A stretch of DNA of 64,000 nt, from NCBI RefSeq assembly GCF_049933045.1, contig NZ_CP187926.1, forward strand, positions 2,418,001 to 2,482,000, given 5' to 3'. Within the stretch, counting starts at the first letter, position 1. Each line of letters starts with the position of its first letter. The stretch comes from Pseudocolwellia sp049933045. GTDB taxonomy: Bacteria > Pseudomonadota > Gammaproteobacteria > Enterobacterales > Alteromonadaceae. The notes beneath the pieces are model-generated. The model was not told the origin of the DNA, searched no databases, and saw nothing but the letters and a program-made list of their open reading frames with translations. This document shows positions 26,066-35,674 of the stretch, in pieces. A program made the position numbers and the translations under genes.

Positions 26066-26130
26066 AAATATATTCCTATATAAATTAAGTTAAATAACCT
26101 AACCCAACAGATATTGATGTTGGATTATGC

Positions 26131-26167
26131 TTAAAATAAAAGCCTTGCTATAAAATTCAACAAGGCT
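26131..26167 (-). terminator. possible intrinsic terminator after the TonB receptor
   Basis: On the minus strand AGCCTTG / CAAGGCT form a 7-bp stem around 13 nt, followed by TTTATTTTAA. It lies between the receptor stop and the transporter start and could reduce read-through, giving more receptor than transporter. Confidence 0.6.
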
Positions 26168-26181
26168 CCATTTAGACTTAG

Positions 26182-29172
26182 TTAAAAACTATAACGAGCA
26201 CCTAAGCTATAACGAGTTCCGTATTGAGCTGCACTAACAAATTGGCTATCAAAACGGCTAAATGAACGTTCAGTTTCGTTAGTTAAGTTAACACCATCAA
26301 AAAACACCGTCACATTGTCACTTACTTCGTAGTTAACACTTAGATCCCACTGTAAAAATTCTTCAGCATATACCGGAGCTGAATCACTTCCAGTATCAGG
26401 AAGACCTAATCCCACTAAGTATTCACCACGCCATGCCCCCGTAACTTTCACAGACAAACCGTCTTTCTCATAGAAAACTTGTAAATTGGCAGAGTCACTC
26501 ACCCCTTCAAGTACTTCTTGGCGGCCAATATAGTAATTATCAACATCAATATCACCGTCAACAATGGTGCCATTTATACCAATACCAAAACCAGTTTCAC
26601 CAAATAAATGCTGAACAGCCAACTCAATACCATACACTTTACGTGCTTCAACATTTTGAGGAGAACTGATATTCCATTGAATTAAAGGATCTGTTGCGGG
26701 GTCAGGCAATACTCGATTATTCTCTCCAATACCAACACCATTAGCGACAATTTCATCATATATAGCGGTATCAGTAGCTTGCTCACCTCTACCCTCAATA
26801 ACATCTACTGCATTATTCCAGCGTTGGCCTAAATAAACGTCATATAAACCTTCAAAGGTTGTAGTTACTGAAGAACCAGTGATCCAATCATCTACATTTT
26901 TATAAAATAAACCTACAGAAGCGTAGCTTGCTTCATCGTAATAATACTCTAAAGATAAATCGACATTGGTTGATTTAAATGGCTTTAGGTCTGTGTTCCC
27001 ACTAGTTCCACTTCTTGAACCAACTTTTGGTGAAGGAGTTAAACTAAGATTACCTAACATATCGCCTAATGAAGGTCGTGTTATGGTTTGACCAAATGAT
27101 GCTCTTGCTACTAAATCGTCACTAAGATCGACTTTAATATCTAACATTGGAAGAAATAATTCGTAATCTCCTTCAAATTCTACTTCCTCAAATTCTCCAC
27201 CACTTGCAAATTGAGTGATCCACTCAGAACCACCAGCCCAATAAACCTGTTCAGCTAATCGACTTTGAGCTGGGCTAACTGCGTCAGTTTTTTCATAACG
27301 AAAACCAAGGTTAACTTGTACATCGTAACCACTAATCTCAAACACCCAATCGGTAGCAACAAATAAGCTGAAAGTTTCTTCTTCTACCTCATTTTGTGGA
27401 AAAACATCCGTACCAAAAGTACCTATTTGATAAACATCGCTACCAACAACATCTGCAGTTAAAAATGCAGCTTGTCTTGCAAAAGCTTCATCAAGGTCAT
27501 AGGTATAAGCATAATTAGGTGAAACACCAGCAAAACCGAAAGAGAATTCGTCTAAAAAGCCATTTAAATCAACTCGTTCAAACATACTATCAGGGAATAT
27601 TTCCGCAAAAGTACCATTACTAAAGCCTGGTGCATTAGCATTATTTGAACCACCTGAACCTTTAAGTGTTTGTTTTGTGTACGCGGTACCGAATTTAATA
27701 GATTCTAGACCGAAATCTGTATCTACTAATAAATTTCCGTTCAATTGAACTTGAGTTACTTCAGACTCAGCAGGTGTTCTGCTAAAAATACTGAAGTTAG
27801 AACCGATTTCATTAGGAGTAATTTCTTGTGAGCCATTATTCCAGTTAACATTAAAGCCTGGTACATCACCTTCTCTATAGAAATACTCTTTACTTGATAA
27901 ATCTGCCGAACCTAAAATAATTCGGGCGTTAGCACCTAAACCATCATCTTTACCATTATCTGTCTCAGATTTTGAATTATGCAGATCTAACGTAAAACTT
28001 AAATCATCTGTTGCAAACCATTCAACATTAAAACCCGTGGCTTTTGAATCAACTTCAGTGGTTTCACGAAATGCGGTAAATGATCCATCATCACCAGATG
28101 AGTTGTAATAAATAGCCGTACCATTTTCATCTAACTCGTACGAATTAGCATTACCACCAAATGAACCATTCCAAACACCCCAAGAAAGAGAATTATTACC
28201 TGTTACGGCATTTGAGATTGTATGATCAAGTGTAAAAACTAAATCATCTGTTGCAGCATATTGGAAGGTAACTTGAGCATTAGTTCGCTCACGTTGCACA
28301 TCATCTTGTGAATAGCTTATTTCTTGAGGAAAAAATGAAGCTGCAATGAATTGATCATTTTCAGCATCATAATATTGTTTAGCAACGTTGCCATCGGCAT
28401 CTACAGGTCTATTATCAATAAAGTTTTCAGGTTCTAGATTTATACCGTGAGTTCTAGACCATGAACGTACATTAGCGGCTTGTCGTTGAAAGTCTCTGCG
28501 ATGATAAGAGAAATTAGCTGAAACACCAAAACGATCATCATCAAACGTATTACTATACATACCTGCGAATTCAGGCGTTATATCGTCACCTGCTTCTACC
28601 GAACTATCATGATTACCCTTCGCCATAAAAGTAAATTTCTGACCTGGGTTTTGTAATGGTTTGGCCGTAACAATGTTTACGGTTGCACCTAACCCACCTG
28701 TTGGGATATCTGCACGAGCTGTTTTAATCGTTTGTAGTTCGCTAACGCCTTCAGATGATAGGTTTTCAAAGTTAAATGAACGTGTAAAGCCAGTACCAGC
28801 CATTTGACGACCATTTAAAGTAACCAAATTAAACTCAGGACCAAAACCACGAGCAGTAATTTGACTACCTTCACCATTACTACGGCTAATTGTTATGCCT
28901 GTAATACGTTGTAATGATTCTGCTAAGTTAGTATCAGGGAATTTACCCATCTCTTCTGCAGAAATAGCATCTACAACACCCGACATATCGCGTTTAATAT
29001 TCATTGAACGTACTAAACTACCGCGTATACCTTTAACTTCAATAACTTCTATTTCAGCTTTTGGCTCAGTTAATGGTGCTTCTTCCGCGAATACACTATG
29101 GCTTAAACCTGAAGCTAAAATTAATGAGATACATGTTGCTATATGTTTTTGTTTAAATTTAATGTTTTTCAT
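26182..29172 (-). CDS. TonB-dependent receptor of the beta-glucan locus
   Basis: Outer-membrane active transporter, 996 residues. Signal peptide cleaved near HSVFAEEA (about residue 29); TonB box in EVIEVKGIRGSL; plug domain with DTNLAESLQRITGITISRSNGEGSQITARGFGPEFNLVTLNGRQM split over about 85-130; then a long 22-strand barrel ending in Phe (GTRYSLGARYSF), as needed for BAM insertion. This is the TonB-dependent receptor subtype found next to carbohydrate enzymes in marine Alteromonadales, where it replaces the Bacteroidetes SusCD pair. Together with GH16, GH3 and the MFS transporter it probably imports laminarin oligosaccharides. Confidence 0.94.
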   Translation of the reverse strand: MKNIKFKQKHIATCISLILASGLSHSVFAEEAPLTEPKAEIEVIEVKGIRGSLVRSMNIKRDMSGVVDAISAEEMGKFPDTNLAESLQRITGITISRSNGEGSQITARGFGPEFNLVTLNGRQMAGTGFTRSFNFENLSSEGVSELQTIKTARADIPTGGLGATVNIVTAKPLQNPGQKFTFMAKGNHDSSVEAGDDITPEFAGMYSNTFDDDRFGVSANFSYHRRDFQRQAANVRSWSRTHGINLEPENFIDNRPVDADGNVAKQYYDAENDQFIAASFFPQEISYSQDDVQRERTNAQVTFQYAATDDLVFTLDHTISNAVTGNNSLSWGVWNGSFGGNANSYELDENGTAIYYNSSGDDGSFTAFRETTEVDSKATGFNVEWFATDDLSFTLDLHNSKSETDNGKDDGLGANARIILGSADLSSKEYFYREGDVPGFNVNWNNGSQEITPNEIGSNFSIFSRTPAESEVTQVQLNGNLLVDTDFGLESIKFGTAYTKQTLKGSGGSNNANAPGFSNGTFAEIFPDSMFERVDLNGFLDEFSFGFAGVSPNYAYTYDLDEAFARQAAFLTADVVGSDVYQIGTFGTDVFPQNEVEEETFSLFVATDWVFEISGYDVQVNLGFRYEKTDAVSPAQSRLAEQVYWAGGSEWITQFASGGEFEEVEFEGDYELFLPMLDIKVDLSDDLVARASFGQTITRPSLGDMLGNLSLTPSPKVGSRSGTSGNTDLKPFKSTNVDLSLEYYYDEASYASVGLFYKNVDDWITGSSVTTTFEGLYDVYLGQRWNNAVDVIEGRGEQATDTAIYDEIVANGVGIGENNRVLPDPATDPLIQWNISSPQNVEARKVYGIELAVQHLFGETGFGIGINGTIVDGDIDVDNYYIGRQEVLEGVSDSANLQVFYEKDGLSVKVTGAWRGEYLVGLGLPDTGSDSAPVYAEEFLQWDLSVNYEVSDNVTVFFDGVNLTNETERSFSRFDSQFVSAAQYGTRYSLGARYSF

Positions 29173-29244
29173 GTGAACCTACTTTTTAAAAATTTGTTTA
29201 GAAATGAGCAGTAAAAACCGCTCGATTTTTAATTATGGCTTGGA

Positions 29245-31894
29245 CTAAGGATTACTAATAAGTACGTTATCGATTCGGTACTCAGCACCCTCGCCTGTTG
29301 CCCATAGGGGGAAAAACATCACAACATCTATCTGGCTAATATCTAAACCAGCATCAAATAAAGTTTGTAGAGAAAAAGTATAGGTTTGCCATTCACCCGT
29401 TACCGGTGCAACACCTTCTTGACTATCTGTCATTGGCAGTTCAGCAAAAGTCTCATTATCACCTGACTCTATTTTGAAAAACCATGTAGACGCAGGATCA
29501 GTTGGTGCAGTAATCACTTTCATATCAAATTTAACAACACCAGTCGCTAATAAATGAGAGGCATCTAAATAAACATCATCGTCAGCTAAAAGCCCCATAA
29601 CAGTAGGTGTAGCGCCAATAACAAATTGAGCAGTCATGCCATGTTCAGTACCGTCGTTTTCAAGTGTTGGTGTTGAACCACCACAACAATCCCAAATACT
29701 CCACATCTCTTTAGCTTGCTCGTCAAATAAAACAAAACCATCTGAATTACTTTCAGCGGTAGGATCGTAAATCTTTACGTTATCAACACGGTAAACAGAG
29801 CCTTCACCTTCGCCCCAAGTAGGAAAAATCATAAGAACGTCAATAGCACTTAAATCAAAACCAGCCGTTGCTAAATCAGATAGGTTAAAAGTATAAGTTT
29901 GCCATTGGCCTTCAACAGGAGCTGTAGCTTCAACACTTGTTGTTAAAGACACTTCAAAAGCAGATGCTGCATTATCGGTTTCTACTTTAAAAATCCAATC
30001 AGTGCTTGAATCGCTTGGCATGTTAACTACTTTCATCTCAAACTGGATAACACCATTAGTGATAATACCTGTAGCATCAAACGGAGCGGGTTGAGTTGTA
30101 TTAGGGTCTCTTGAAATAAAGCCCATTACTGTTGGTTCTGAACCAATAGAAAACTCTGAAACATTAGTATGAGCATCGTCATCTAACTCAACTGTTGGTG
30201 TAGAACCGCCACAACAGTCCCAAAGGGGCCAGCTTGGATTTGCACTTTCTTCAAAAATAACTAACTCAGGTGATACCGTGTCAGCAGCAATGTTTAAATT
30301 AGTGATTTGGTATACAGCGCCTTCTCCAGCTCCCCATGCAGGGAATACCATAACAACATCAATAGCACTCAGATCTAAGTCTTTGTCAGCAAAAGCTTGT
30401 AATGGAAAAGTATAGGTTTGCCATTCGCCTGCAACAGGAGCAACACCTTCAACACTCTCTGTTAACAAGAAATCTGCAGCCGTTGAACCTTCTGAACTTT
30501 CCATTTTAACGAACCATTCAGCGCTCGCATCATTTGGAGCTGAAACAACTTTCATGTCAAAACTTAACGTACCTGTTTCAACAAGTGGCGATGCATCAAA
30601 TGGGCTAGGCGTACCAACTTCTGCATCAATAAATTCAGCACGTGATATAAAACCATTAACCGTTGGTTCTGCACCAACATAAAACTCCATTACGTCGCCT
30701 TTTTCAGCGTCAGTCATTAATGTAGGAGTTGAACCACCACAACAATCCCATGCAGGCCAGTTAGGGTTAACCGCGCCAGAAAAAATAGTTAAGTTTTCCG
30801 CAATACCCGTAGATGGAGGTGAAGGAATTGGTGCTTCGCCTTCTACTAGTGCATCTTCTAAACTGTCGTAACCAGGACGAACAGTTTCACAACCTTTACC
30901 TGTGTCTGGGTTTTGCTGACATTCGTAAACACGAACATAATCAATCTCAAATGACTGGCCATTTGCAAAAGCTTCGGCATCTATGCCTAAGTTATTTACA
31001 TTTTCAGGCCAATCGCCACCTACAGCAAAGTTTAAAATAAGAAAAGAATTCTTGATCGAATGGAGCATTTTCCCAGAAAGTTGTTAACTCACCACTTACA
31101 TTATCGAAGTTTTCAGTAAACCAACCTCTGTGTGATAAGCCAACAGCCTCATCTCTACTGTTAGTTCTAACTTCAGATTTACGCTGTGTAGCATATAAGT
31201 AATCATCCACATACCAACGGATCTCACCTTCTTGCCATTCAACAGCATAAGTATGAAAATCATCAGCAGGATTTATGTTATCGGGAAGTGTATAAGAAGT
31301 TCCTGAACTAGAATTGTCAGGCCATGCTTTACCATAATGTAATGTACCGTGAATGTTAGCTTCTACATTTCCATCAGCATCTACAGTATTAAGATTTACT
31401 GTTTCTAAAATATCTATTTCGCCAGATTTAGGCCAGCCGCCATAAACTTCATCGGTTGGTAGCATCCAAAAAGCAGGCCAGCTACCTTGTCCGCTGGGTA
31501 ATTTAGCACTTATTTCAAAACGACCGTATTTAAAGTCGGCTTTGTAACGAGAGATAAGTCTTGCTGAAGTATAAGGAAGGTCTGCATTATCGTCGGCAGG
31601 AAGTGCAACAATACTTAACTTACCGTCACTAACAAATGAGTTGTCAGCACTATCGGTATAACATTGTTTCTCATTATTACCGCCACCGTCACAATTAACT
31701 TCATGAGTCCAATTTTTGGTGTTTATTACTGAACTATCGAATTCATCTTCCCATATTAATTTCCAATCACTTACGGGTTGAGATGGGTCTACAGCAGCGG
31801 TGTTAGTTTCAGTTTCAGCTCCACCGCCACAACCTAATAGTGTAAGCGATGAAACAACAGCCAATAATGGCGCTGTTTTTAAATTTTTATTCAT
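29245..31894 (-). pseudogene. GH16 endo-beta-glucanase lipoprotein with three WDCCGG repeats, interrupted by a +1 frameshift
   Basis: Cleaves beta-1,3(-1,4)-glucans; probably a laminarinase. The first frame (31894-31004) has a lipobox (SSLTLLGCGGG), then the GH16 fold: YTSARLISRYKADFKYGRFEISAKLP, AFWMLP, catalytic EIDILE (Glu159, Asp161, Glu164) and HTYAVEWQEGEIRWYVDD. It derails after NAPFDQEFF. The GH16 end (LILNFAVGGDWPENV and FEIDYVRVYECQ) continues in the next frame (from 31068). One extra A in the A4 run at 31042-31045 (T4 on the coding strand) explains the break; with three A the frame is continuous. Downstream are three repeats of about 140 residues, each starting with a WDCCGGSTPT motif and ending WQTYTF...IDVVM.FP.W, probably sugar-binding beta-sandwiches. 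Either a recent mutation or a sequencing error. Confidence 0.88.
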
Positions 31895-32187
31895 AAATGT
31901 CCCCGGTTTTCATTATGGTTTCGTTTGCACTTTTAGCATTCTGTTTTATTCTTTTATGCTGGCTTGTTTATAAGAATTGTTTTACAGCCATACTCAAGTA
32001 CACGAATATTTTGATATCGACTCTGTAATGTTTTTTAATAGAATTGATACCAGTGAAGCATATTGATTCAAAAAATATTAAGTAACAATTCAAATGCGGC
32101 ATCATGGTCAAACGGTGCGGTAATAAAAGTTTTTAATGAGGTGAAACGATGAAACGAGACAAAAACAAGATGAAAGGTTTATAACGC

Positions 32188-33042
32188 TTAGTATCGTTTA
32201 GACTCTACAATTTGTTGTATAGCCGAGCTGTAGTTGCGACTTACTTTTAGCTGAACATCGTTACCCAAATCAAGAATACTTTCACTATTACGCATAGGTT
32301 TAATACTCTTAATATAGCTAACATTTACCAAAGTGGATTTATGAATGCGAGTAAATATTTTAGGGTCTAACTGACTTTCAAGTTTTTTCATGGTGATGCG
32401 TACAATATGTGTTTCATTGTTTTCATGAATACACATGTAATCGCCAGCAGCATCTATCCATTGTATGTCTTTAACAGGTACAAACACTTTTTCATGATCA
32501 TTATTTTTAATCACTAATTCTTGCACAAATAAAGAAGGTAATGGGCTGTCCGACTCTAACCAATCTTCAAGTTCAGAAACAGAAATACCTGAACTCTCGC
32601 CTAAAGCTTTAAGCAACTTAAACTTTTCTTTAACTGAATTATTATCGGTCTGATCTTCAGCCTTGTTAACTCTAACGCGTTGCATTATACGTTCAACTGT
32701 CTTTTGTAAACGCCCTAAATTAGCGGGTTTTAATACATAATCTATAGCATTCAACTCAAACGCATCAATAGCGTATTCGCCATAAGCGCTTACAAAAACT
32801 ATCATAGGCAAGGTATCAGACTGTAAGGCTTGTACAACTTCAATACCGTTAAGGCCAGGTAAACGTAAATCTAGAAAGAGCACGTCGGGTGTTAAGGTAT
32901 TACACAAATGAATAGCTTGATCACCATCACTTGCTTCAGCAATTACTTTTATTTGAGGGATTTTTTCGAGGCGAAGACGAAGCCCTTCTAACGCGAGAGG
33001 TTCATCATCAACAATTATGGCGGTTAAAGGTACTTCATTCAT
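32188..33042 (-). CDS. LytTR-family response regulator
   Basis: DNA-binding regulator of a two-component system. The 284-residue product (ATG at 33042; the frame is open to a TTG at 33060) has a receiver domain with IIVDDEP, the phosphorylation site Asp58 in VLFLDLRLPG, Ser/Ala in VFVSAYGEYAIDAF and Lys in DYVLKPAN; then a linker and a LytTR domain (VPVKDIQWIDAAGDYMCIH, RIHKSTLVNVSYIKSI). It follows its kinase with 7 bp between stop and start. It lies just upstream of GH16 on the same strand, so control of the glucan locus is likely but not proven. Confidence 0.92.
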   Translation of the reverse strand: MNEVPLTAIIVDDEPLALEGLRLRLEKIPQIKVIAEASDGDQAIHLCNTLTPDVLFLDLRLPGLNGIEVVQALQSDTLPMIVFVSAYGEYAIDAFELNAIDYVLKPANLGRLQKTVERIMQRVRVNKAEDQTDNNSVKEKFKLLKALGESSGISVSELEDWLESDSPLPSLFVQELVIKNNDHEKVFVPVKDIQWIDAAGDYMCIHENNETHIVRITMKKLESQLDPKIFTRIHKSTLVNVSYIKSIKPMRNSESILDLGNDVQLKVSRNYSSAIQQIVESKRY

Positions 33043-33049
33043 GACTAAC

Positions 33050-34156
33050 TTACTTCTCAAAAGGAATGGAAATTAACACGGTTGCTCCGCCATTTTCACT
33101 ATTGGCAAGATCTACATCAAAATCTCCATTAAACATAGCATCTAATCGAGCTTTTGTATTTGACATACCTATACCAAAACCTTCGTTTAATTTTTTATTC
33201 AAACCTTGCCCATCATCAATAACTTTTAACACGAGTCTGTCATGAACCTTTTGCGCTTGAATAATGATAGACCCGCCCTCTTTACGTAATTCAATCGCGT
33301 ATTTAATAGCGTTTTCAACAAGAGGCTGCAATAACATGCTCGGCACCCGACAGCTCAAAGCATGAGTGTCTATGTCTATCTCTACATGTAAGCGGTCGCC
33401 AAATCTAACTTTTTCAATAGATAAATATAAATCTAATAGCTCTAATTCTTTTTTTAACGTCGTTTTACTTTTATCGTTTTTATCTAATGAATATCGAAAA
33501 AAGTCACACAACTTATCAAGCATTTCATTGGCTTTATCATTTTCATTTTTATAAATAAGAGTAGAAATCGCATTCATCGTATTAAACATAAAATGAGGAT
33601 TTAATTGATAACGCAACATTTCTAATTGAGCTTCTTTCGCTAGCGTCTGAGCCCTAAGTAACATCTCATGTTCTTTCTGTAGTTTGGTGTTGTACAACAT
33701 AATAAAGAAGATGGACGTCCACACAAACATAGTTGTTAACGAAAACAATAACCAGCCACCAAACTCCAACATATTCCATGCTTCATTCCACTCTTGCTGG
33801 TAAACAATCACTTTATAGAAGCTCAATTTCATAACATTGAAAATTAGCCCGAATGCTGAGGCAGATATAAAGCTATAAAATAAGGTTTGATTAAGAGGGA
33901 GATGAACGATTTTACGTATAAGTAACCACTGAAAATACGACAGTAAAAAGCCGCTTAGGGTTTCTAATACTAAATTGAGAAATTGTCGAGTAAAGTCAAA
34001 ATCAGTGTGATCAAGTTGCGGTCTGATAATCGCTAAAAACACGATGATGCTATAACCTAACCAACCTGCTATTTGTAAGGTCCAAAATTGATGACTTTGT
34101 TTTGAGAAAGATTGTGAACCTAACTCTAACGTACTTTCTGACTGTTTATTTCCCAT
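33050..34156 (-). CDS. LytS/YehU-type sensor histidine kinase
   Basis: Inner-membrane kinase of 368 residues. Four hydrophobic segments lie in the first 155 residues (about 25-45, 60-82, 92-115, 132-155), followed by a coiled coil and the His_kinase domain with the phospho-acceptor in LNPHFMFNTMNAI (His188). The ATPase part has LLQPLVENAIKYA (N box), IDDGQGLNKKLNEGFGIGMSNTKARL (G boxes) and ends GGATVLISIPFEK. It lacks a large external sensor domain, so the signal is probably sensed in the membrane. Partner of the LytTR regulator immediately downstream. Confidence 0.92.
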   Translation of the reverse strand: MGNKQSESTLELGSQSFSKQSHQFWTLQIAGWLGYSIIVFLAIIRPQLDHTDFDFTRQFLNLVLETLSGFLLSYFQWLLIRKIVHLPLNQTLFYSFISASAFGLIFNVMKLSFYKVIVYQQEWNEAWNMLEFGGWLLFSLTTMFVWTSIFFIMLYNTKLQKEHEMLLRAQTLAKEAQLEMLRYQLNPHFMFNTMNAISTLIYKNENDKANEMLDKLCDFFRYSLDKNDKSKTTLKKELELLDLYLSIEKVRFGDRLHVEIDIDTHALSCRVPSMLLQPLVENAIKYAIELRKEGGSIIIQAQKVHDRLVLKVIDDGQGLNKKLNEGFGIGMSNTKARLDAMFNGDFDVDLANSENGGATVLISIPFEK

Positions 34157-34477
34157 AACATCAATTAAACCATTTAGTGAAAAGAATGTGCAACCTTGGC
34201 GTTAATATATAGCAAAGTATGAGATAAAGAGTTTTATTTGCGGTAACACGTGCAGATAGAGAGATAAGTGAGGCGATAGAGCAAAGTATAAACAACTACT
34301 TGAGACAATATTATTGAGATATTCTACTTTGTAGAAGTATTGAAAAATGTTAAACCATCAAAGTACTGAGTTAAAAGAATTAAAATCTAAAGAACGGTGA
34401 TTTATTACACGTCAATTCTATTTTATTGTTGAAACCAGCTACTTTAATGATTAGTGAGCACGTATTTAAAGTATTAT
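34157..34477. other. intergenic region upstream of the kinase
   Basis: About 320 bp between the kinase start and the yehS stop, both on the minus strand. It must hold the promoter of the two-component operon. I see no strong promoter, palindrome or RNA structure in it. Confidence 0.5.
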
Positions 34478-34936
34478 TTACTGTTCATGCTTAATTTTAA
34501 GACCTGATAAAAATGCTGATAAAACATCATCAGAACATTCTTTATAGTTTTTATGATTAACGTTTCTGAAAAAGGCGCTTAACTCATATTTACTTAAGGT
34601 TATTTTACCTAATTCTAAAATAGCTAACACTTCATCAGCTTTTAAAGATAAGGCTATTTTAAGTTTATTAAATATAGCGTTATTGTTTAGGCTATCTTCT
34701 GCGTCACGTTTAGGGCCATCACTTGGGCCGCGTTGGTCTTCAATTAAGCCATTTAAAAAAGCGGCTAATTCAACATCCAATAATTCTTTGTATGTAGGAT
34801 CATTTTTTTCAATAAAAATTTGAGTGAGTTGTTCTGCTGAAACCTGACATTGTCCAAGTTCAAAAATAGAACAAACTTTATCATTGTTAAAATCAAAAAT
34901 ATTACACACACGTCGAAGAATTACATTATTTATCAT
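34478..34936 (-). CDS. yehS: YehS family (DUF1456) protein
   Basis: The 152-residue product consists of two copies of the DUF1456 helical repeat: NNVILRRVCNIFDFNNDKVCSIFELG...AFLNGLI and NNNAIFNKLKIALSLKADEVLAILELG...AFLSGLK. The linker contains RGPSDGPKRDAED. Length and arrangement match E. coli YehS (156 residues). The cellular role of the family is unknown to me. It is a single gene, upstream of the two-component operon on the same strand. Confidence 0.9.
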   Translation of the reverse strand: MINNVILRRVCNIFDFNNDKVCSIFELGQCQVSAEQLTQIFIEKNDPTYKELLDVELAAFLNGLIEDQRGPSDGPKRDAEDSLNNNAIFNKLKIALSLKADEVLAILELGKITLSKYELSAFFRNVNHKNYKECSDDVLSAFLSGLKIKHEQ

Positions 34937-35062
34937 TAAGTTGCCTAAAAGGTATAAATTGCTTTGAAAGATATTTTCAAAAGATTTATCTATTATAACT
35001 CAAGCGCCAAGAATTAGGCTTATAGATTTATTAAAAATTAACCTTTTAGGTATATTTTTAAG

Positions 35063-35674
35063 CTATGTCAAAAACTGGGTTTTAGATTGTCGAGATTTGA
35101 TCACATTCTTCAGATCTAATGCTGCGTTTTCTTTTGAAGGTTTTAGCTCAATGCCTTCATGATTCAATAACCATAATTTACGCTCTATTCCGCCAGCATA
35201 ACCCGTTAACGAACCATTAGAGCCAACGACTCTGTGGCATGGCACAATAATACTTATCGGGTTTCTGCCGTTTGCACCACCTACTGCTTGCGAACCTTTA
35301 GGTTTATTCACCATTTTTGCAATATCAAGATAACTCGCTGTTTCACCAAAAGGTATGATTGATAAACACTGCCATACACTTTTCTGAAATTCAGTGCCTT
35401 TAGGATCGAGCGGTACATTAAACTGACTCAACTCACCATTAAAGTATTGTTCTAACTGCTGCTTACATAATTCAGTGATGTGATTTGGTTTAATTTCTGA
35501 GGTTTGATCACCACAAAAAATCACATGAGCTAAACCTTTCTCTGTGGCTTTGCATTCAATTAAGCCTAACGGAGAGTTGAAATAATCAGTATAACTTTCG
35601 CTTTTATTTTGACTTTCTTCGCGACTGTTTTTGATTTTACTATTTTTATTGGCAGTACTTTTATTAGCGATCAT
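35063..35674 (-). CDS. ogt: methylated-DNA--protein-cysteine methyltransferase
   Basis: Suicide repair enzyme that removes methyl groups from O6-methylguanine. It has the N-terminal Ogt-like domain, the FQKSVWQCLSIIPFGETASYLDIAK winged helix region, and the active cysteine in IIVPCHRVVGSNGSLTGYAGG. A Lys/Ser-rich segment at the start (about 4-28) and a polar tail extend the family core. I use the ATG at 35672-35674, whose ATGA overlaps the TGA stop of the upstream ada-alkA gene: four-base overlap and translational coupling, fitting the shared role. Confidence 0.94.
   Translation of the reverse strand: MIANKSTANKNSKIKNSREESQNKSESYTDYFNSPLGLIECKATEKGLAHVIFCGDQTSEIKPNHITELCKQQLEQYFNGELSQFNVPLDPKGTEFQKSVWQCLSIIPFGETASYLDIAKMVNKPKGSQAVGGANGRNPISIIVPCHRVVGSNGSLTGYAGGIERKLWLLNHEGIELKPSKENAALDLKNVIKSRQSKTQFLT

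Noticed and set aside
30813..31040. Plus-strand frame opposite the GH16 gene
   Set aside because: Shadow of the GH16 coding strand; no independent support.
34943..35052. Inverted 10-mers CCTAAAAGGT / ACCTTTTAGG around the yehS start
   Set aside because: About 100 bp apart and AT-rich; could be chance, and no further structure supports a mobile element or operator.
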